Made by a program: the position numbers and the translations under genes. A stretch of 64,000 bases of DNA from Eustoma russellianum. Lineage: Eukaryota > Streptophyta > Magnoliopsida > Gentianales > Gentianaceae. The notes below the pieces were generated by a model that saw only the letters and a program-made list of their open reading frames with translations, ran no database searches and was not told the origin of the DNA. The stretch is taken from NCBI GenBank assembly GCA_036186865.1, contig AP025057.1, positions 22,026,277-22,090,276 on the forward strand, in the 5' to 3' direction. The stretch's first letter is position 1, and every line of letters begins with the position of its first letter. Shown one piece after another: positions 62,001 through 64,000 of this stretch.

Positions 62001-63074
62001 GAGGTGACTCCTACAGATGAGAAGATGAGAGAATCAAGGTTAATATGTTACGGACATGTGCAAAGGCGTACTGCAGATGCACCTATGGTGCGAGACAATG
62101 AATGATGTGTGTGTTAAACATGGGAGAAGAAAACCAAGAAGACAGAGACATTAAGGAAGGATATGACGTGTATAACAATTTGAAAGCATGTGGTCAATAA
62201 TAGAACACAATAGAAACAATTGATTCATGTAGCCGATGTCACGTAAAGGGTATAAGATTTAAGTGAGAATTTTATGTACTAAGCCCTGAACCACGTTAGA
62301 GATGAAATGATAATTTTGAAAGATGTGTATTCTAAACGCGCATATTATGCATTATGTATTAGGAGACACACATAAAACGTACGATTTAGGTTACGGGTAA
62401 AAAAATTTCAACCACAAAATATAAAAATAAAGCGTAAGATAAATGAATGATCCATATAGCCGACCTCACATAGCAGGAAAAATGTTCGAGCGTTATTGTA
62501 AATCAAAACCTATAAAAGAAGCATCAACATTTCTGCGTAAGAGGAATGATTGATCTACATAGCCGACCTCACATAGCAGGAAAAATGTTTGAGTGTTGTT
62601 GTAAATCAAAACTTATAAAAGAAGCATCAGCATTTCTTCAAACAACTTGCGGGGAAGAAAAGGGAAAATAAAAGAAAACAAAGTTGATTTCTTTCTGCAA
62701 CAGTAAGGAACCATACGAGGGCACAGATACGTGCTGCTTAAACGAAACACTCTAACTACACCAAAAGAGAGAGAGAGACAGAGAGAGACAGAGAGAGACA
62801 GAGAGCGAAGAGAGAGAGAGAGAGAGAGAGAGAGGGTTTACTGCTTATTCTCCCACGGTAAACTAGGAAACAAGAATCAAAAAACAGAAAACTGTTAACC
62901 TTCAATAGAGGATTCCAGGTGGATGTAATCAGAGTTGCACTGGGAATGAAGAGCTTGCAATTGCTGCAAATACTGCTTGAGCAATACGCCGTCTGTGTCG
63001 GTTCTCAAGAACTCAATAAGGTCATCGCTGTAAGATATTAGCTTTTCTGTGTCGAACCTTGCTGGATTCCCCAT
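59064..63074 (-). CDS. SPC24: Kinetochore protein SPC24 homolog
   Basis: SPC24 pairs with SPC25 in the NDC80 complex, which links kinetochores to spindle microtubules. Five exons on the minus strand: 63074-62900, 60639-60498, 60409-60308, 59394-59321 and 59170-59064. They total 600 nt, giving 199 residues, the usual plant length. The N-terminus has KLISYSDDLIEFL. Residues from about 58 to 140 form a coiled coil (LQKELDEEFHKECLLREELR). The C-terminal globular part has MKLSMYASVTCIIPELDAQ and ends CNGVWKLINF. The start is the ATG in AAAAGAATGGGG; the frame upstream has no ATG. Introns 1 and 3 have standard GT-AG ends, intron 2 has AT-AC ends and intron 4 looks U12-type. A 5' UTR intron (63563-63088, GTAAGC...GTGCAG) is likely. 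Identity rests on sequence pattern, not a search. Confidence 0.8.
59171..59320 (-). other. SPC24 intron 4, U12-type
   Basis: The donor is GTATCCTTCT, matching the minor-spliceosome consensus at all but one position. TTCCTTAAA lies 15-16 bases before the acceptor TTCTTAG, fitting the U12 branch-point sequence and its short spacing. It splits a tyrosine codon (T|AT) between ISG and IVEKDKK. Confidence 0.75.
60410..60497 (-). other. SPC24 intron 2, AT-AC ends
   Basis: The 88-nt gap begins ATAAGTTCAGG and ends TTTGACAACAC. Removing exactly this piece joins CTG AG to A GTG ATT and continues LREELRVITEEISAL. Using the nearby AG as acceptor instead gives a stop three codons later. The donor resembles a standard GTAAGT with the first G changed to A; the region before the acceptor, TTCTTTGAC, resembles a U12 branch point. 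Confidence 0.6.
61023..61045. repeat. G homopolymer in SPC24 intron 1
   Basis: A run of about 23 G, preceded by GGGGGGGTGC. In the SPC24 transcript it is a C run. Homopolymers of this length are error-prone in sequencing, so the length is uncertain. Confidence 0.85.
61650..62250 (+). mobile_element. RTE-type LINE fragment in SPC24 intron 1
   Basis: Translation gives NRRLQSGWSKWRTVAGFLFD, VPLKLKGKFYRTTARPTLLY and RMRVVEIRMLRWMCGHTKKI (61741-61970). This is the well-known C-terminal part of plant RTE reverse transcriptases. After a stop, CYGHVQRRT-like and RRKPRRQRH remnants follow in other frames. It is 5'-truncated, decayed, and antisense to SPC24. Confidence 0.7.
62432..62637. repeat. 103-bp tandem duplication in SPC24 intron 1
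   Basis: Two copies (62432-62534, 62535-62637) share TAGCCGACCTCACATAGCAG, GGAAAAATGTT and AAAAGAAGCATCA. The text TGATCCATATAGCCGACC resembles the 3' end of RTE LINEs, and a related TGATTCATGTAGCCGATG lies at 62220. The duplication may have come from the LINE tail. Confidence 0.75.
62767..62833. repeat. GA microsatellite in SPC24 intron 1
   Basis: GAGAGAGAGACAGAGAGAGA-type repeats, first as a 10-bp unit with C, then as pure GA. It lies about 70 bp downstream of exon 1 in the gene's direction. Confidence 0.9.
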
Positions 63075-63709
63075 TCTTTTATACTCCCTGCACAATACAG
63101 CTTCAATAAGTACTAGGGTTTCATCACTCTTGTTATCTTTCACTTCTACCTACTGTAAAACAAAGGATGTCGCATTGAAATTACAAAATCAGCGCAAGAT
63201 TTTTATCCAAATTCAAATTATATTTGTCTGTTCTGATTTAAACCTTGTTTTTCAATCTTTGCACTGCTGAACCCCATAGAAGAACGGATAAAAAAAGAAA
63301 CAGCTAAAGACAACTGAATATAAATAAATACAGCAAAAAAGAAAGTGACTCACTAAAAGTTCAGTAGGAAAAGAAAACAAATTTACCTGGAAATTTTACG
63401 ACCTAAATTTCATGCCAAACTAACTAAAAAAACCCTAGGCAAACAAAAATTGAGCAATGAGTTTCCTTATCCCGCTGTCCACCTTAAGAATCAAGATGAT
63501 GATCAAACCGGAATTGTAATTACTCCAAGGGGAGTTATTGTACTGACTTTCTCTATGGCTTACAAGCGGCCTTCTTTTCTTTGTCTCCTGTCAACTTTGC
63601 GGCGGCGGCCCGCTGTTACTACGTTGCTTCCGGAAAGGAGTGACAGCGGGTGGGTAGAAGGAGGGGTGGGGTCGAAGACGTGAGATCGAAAAGGAGGCGA
63701 ATTGGAAAG

Positions 63710-63728
63710 AACGGAAGGGAAGAAACGG
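63710..63728. promoter_or_regulatory. Two AACGG cores upstream of SPC24 (possible MSA elements)
   Basis: AACGG occurs at 63710-63714 and 63724-63728, in GAACGGAAGG and AAACGGTAGA. AACGG is the core of the plant M-phase-specific activator element bound by three-repeat MYB factors. It lies upstream of the GC-rich block 63595-63690 that probably holds the first exon. A five-base core is common by chance, so this is only a suggestion, supported by the expected mitotic expression of SPC24. Confidence 0.3.
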
Positions 63729-63729
63729 T

Positions 63730-64000
63730 AGAATCGTGGAGAGGAGGGAAGTGAGAGATTTTTTTTTTTAAAAACAATATTCTGGTTTTAATTAAAAATA
63801 TGAAAAATTTTACAAACAATCACGTCCTCATTTTGAATATCGTTTTAAAGTACTTTAGGGGTCTAATGCGTTATTTTGAATGGCACTTTAAACAATACCA
63901 TTTTTTGATACACAAAAGTAGTATTGACTCACCGTACATGTTGTGGGAAAGACCCGACACTCTCATCTCACTTGGTCAGCAACGTGTTCAGGGCATTGAA
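63730..64000. other. Upstream intergenic sequence
   Basis: AT-rich sequence with a T run at 63762-63770. I see no gene, RNA or repeat that matches other parts of the window. It would be the distal promoter region of SPC24 or the space before the next gene. Confidence 0.5.

Noticed and set aside
62895..63143. Longer SPC24 N-terminus beginning MKDNKSDE
   Set aside because: The first codon is GTG, not ATG, and the stretch contains a good intron acceptor (GTGCAG at 63088). The ATG at 63074 fits the family start.

Overview
This is nuclear DNA of a flowering plant, most likely a eudicot with a large, repeat-rich genome. The evidence is Sirevirus (Ty1/copia) elements primed by initiator-Met tRNA, Tekay-type and Tat/Retand-type Ty3/gypsy elements, plant L1 LINEs with an RNase H domain, an RTE LINE fragment, and one host gene with plant-style introns. 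The species cannot be named. About 57.7 kb is nested retrotransposons; the host gene lies at the right end.

Layout. 1-14857: a Sirevirus LTR of type B (minus orientation; pieces 170-757, 8408-8769, 13921-14857). It is abutted on the left by the end of a type-E LTR (1-169) and split by a degenerate plus-strand Sirevirus A (758-8407, with a downstream envelope-like gene) and by a ~3.8 kb Tekay solo LTR (8770-13920, target duplication AAAAT). That solo LTR holds a type-E solo LTR (12213-13544, duplication GCACC). 14858-25061: an L1 LINE on the plus strand, split by a Tat/Retand-like element R (15876-23123, minus, duplication GTTGA). R has lost pol but keeps a gag fragment, a 61-bp minisatellite and a spliced antisense gene with its own TATA box. 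25062-27441: a type-E LTR, cut off and fused by a deletion to the truncated 3' end of Tekay element G2 (27442-42098, minus). G2's 5' LTR is split by a nearly full-length L1 LINE (about 35086-40935, minus), and G2 sits in the pol gene of Sirevirus B (42099-48599, minus). B in turn sits in a type-E LTR (48600-50608). After an unassigned stretch (50609-51280) comes element C (51281-57729, minus), a gag-only derivative with type-E LTRs.

57730-64000 is low-copy sequence. It starts with a decayed plant transposase gene of the Ptta/En-Spm type (57890-58752), followed by a minus-strand gene that I read as the kinetochore protein SPC24 (coding 63074 to 59064, five exons, 199 residues, open throughout). 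Its second intron has AT-AC ends and its fourth has U12-type signals. Its long first intron carries an RTE remnant, a G homopolymer and a GA microsatellite.

Nearly all transposon genes are pseudogenes with stops and frameshifts, so SPC24 is the only gene here that I expect to make a working protein. The nesting gives a relative order of insertions. The most unusual items are the SPC24 introns, the antisense spliced gene and hairpin minisatellite of R, twin palindromes kept in type-E LTRs, ATCGATCG clusters in two Sirevirus families, and twin stem-loops in the L1 3' UTR. Coordinates of element ends were read by eye. No database search or alignment was run.
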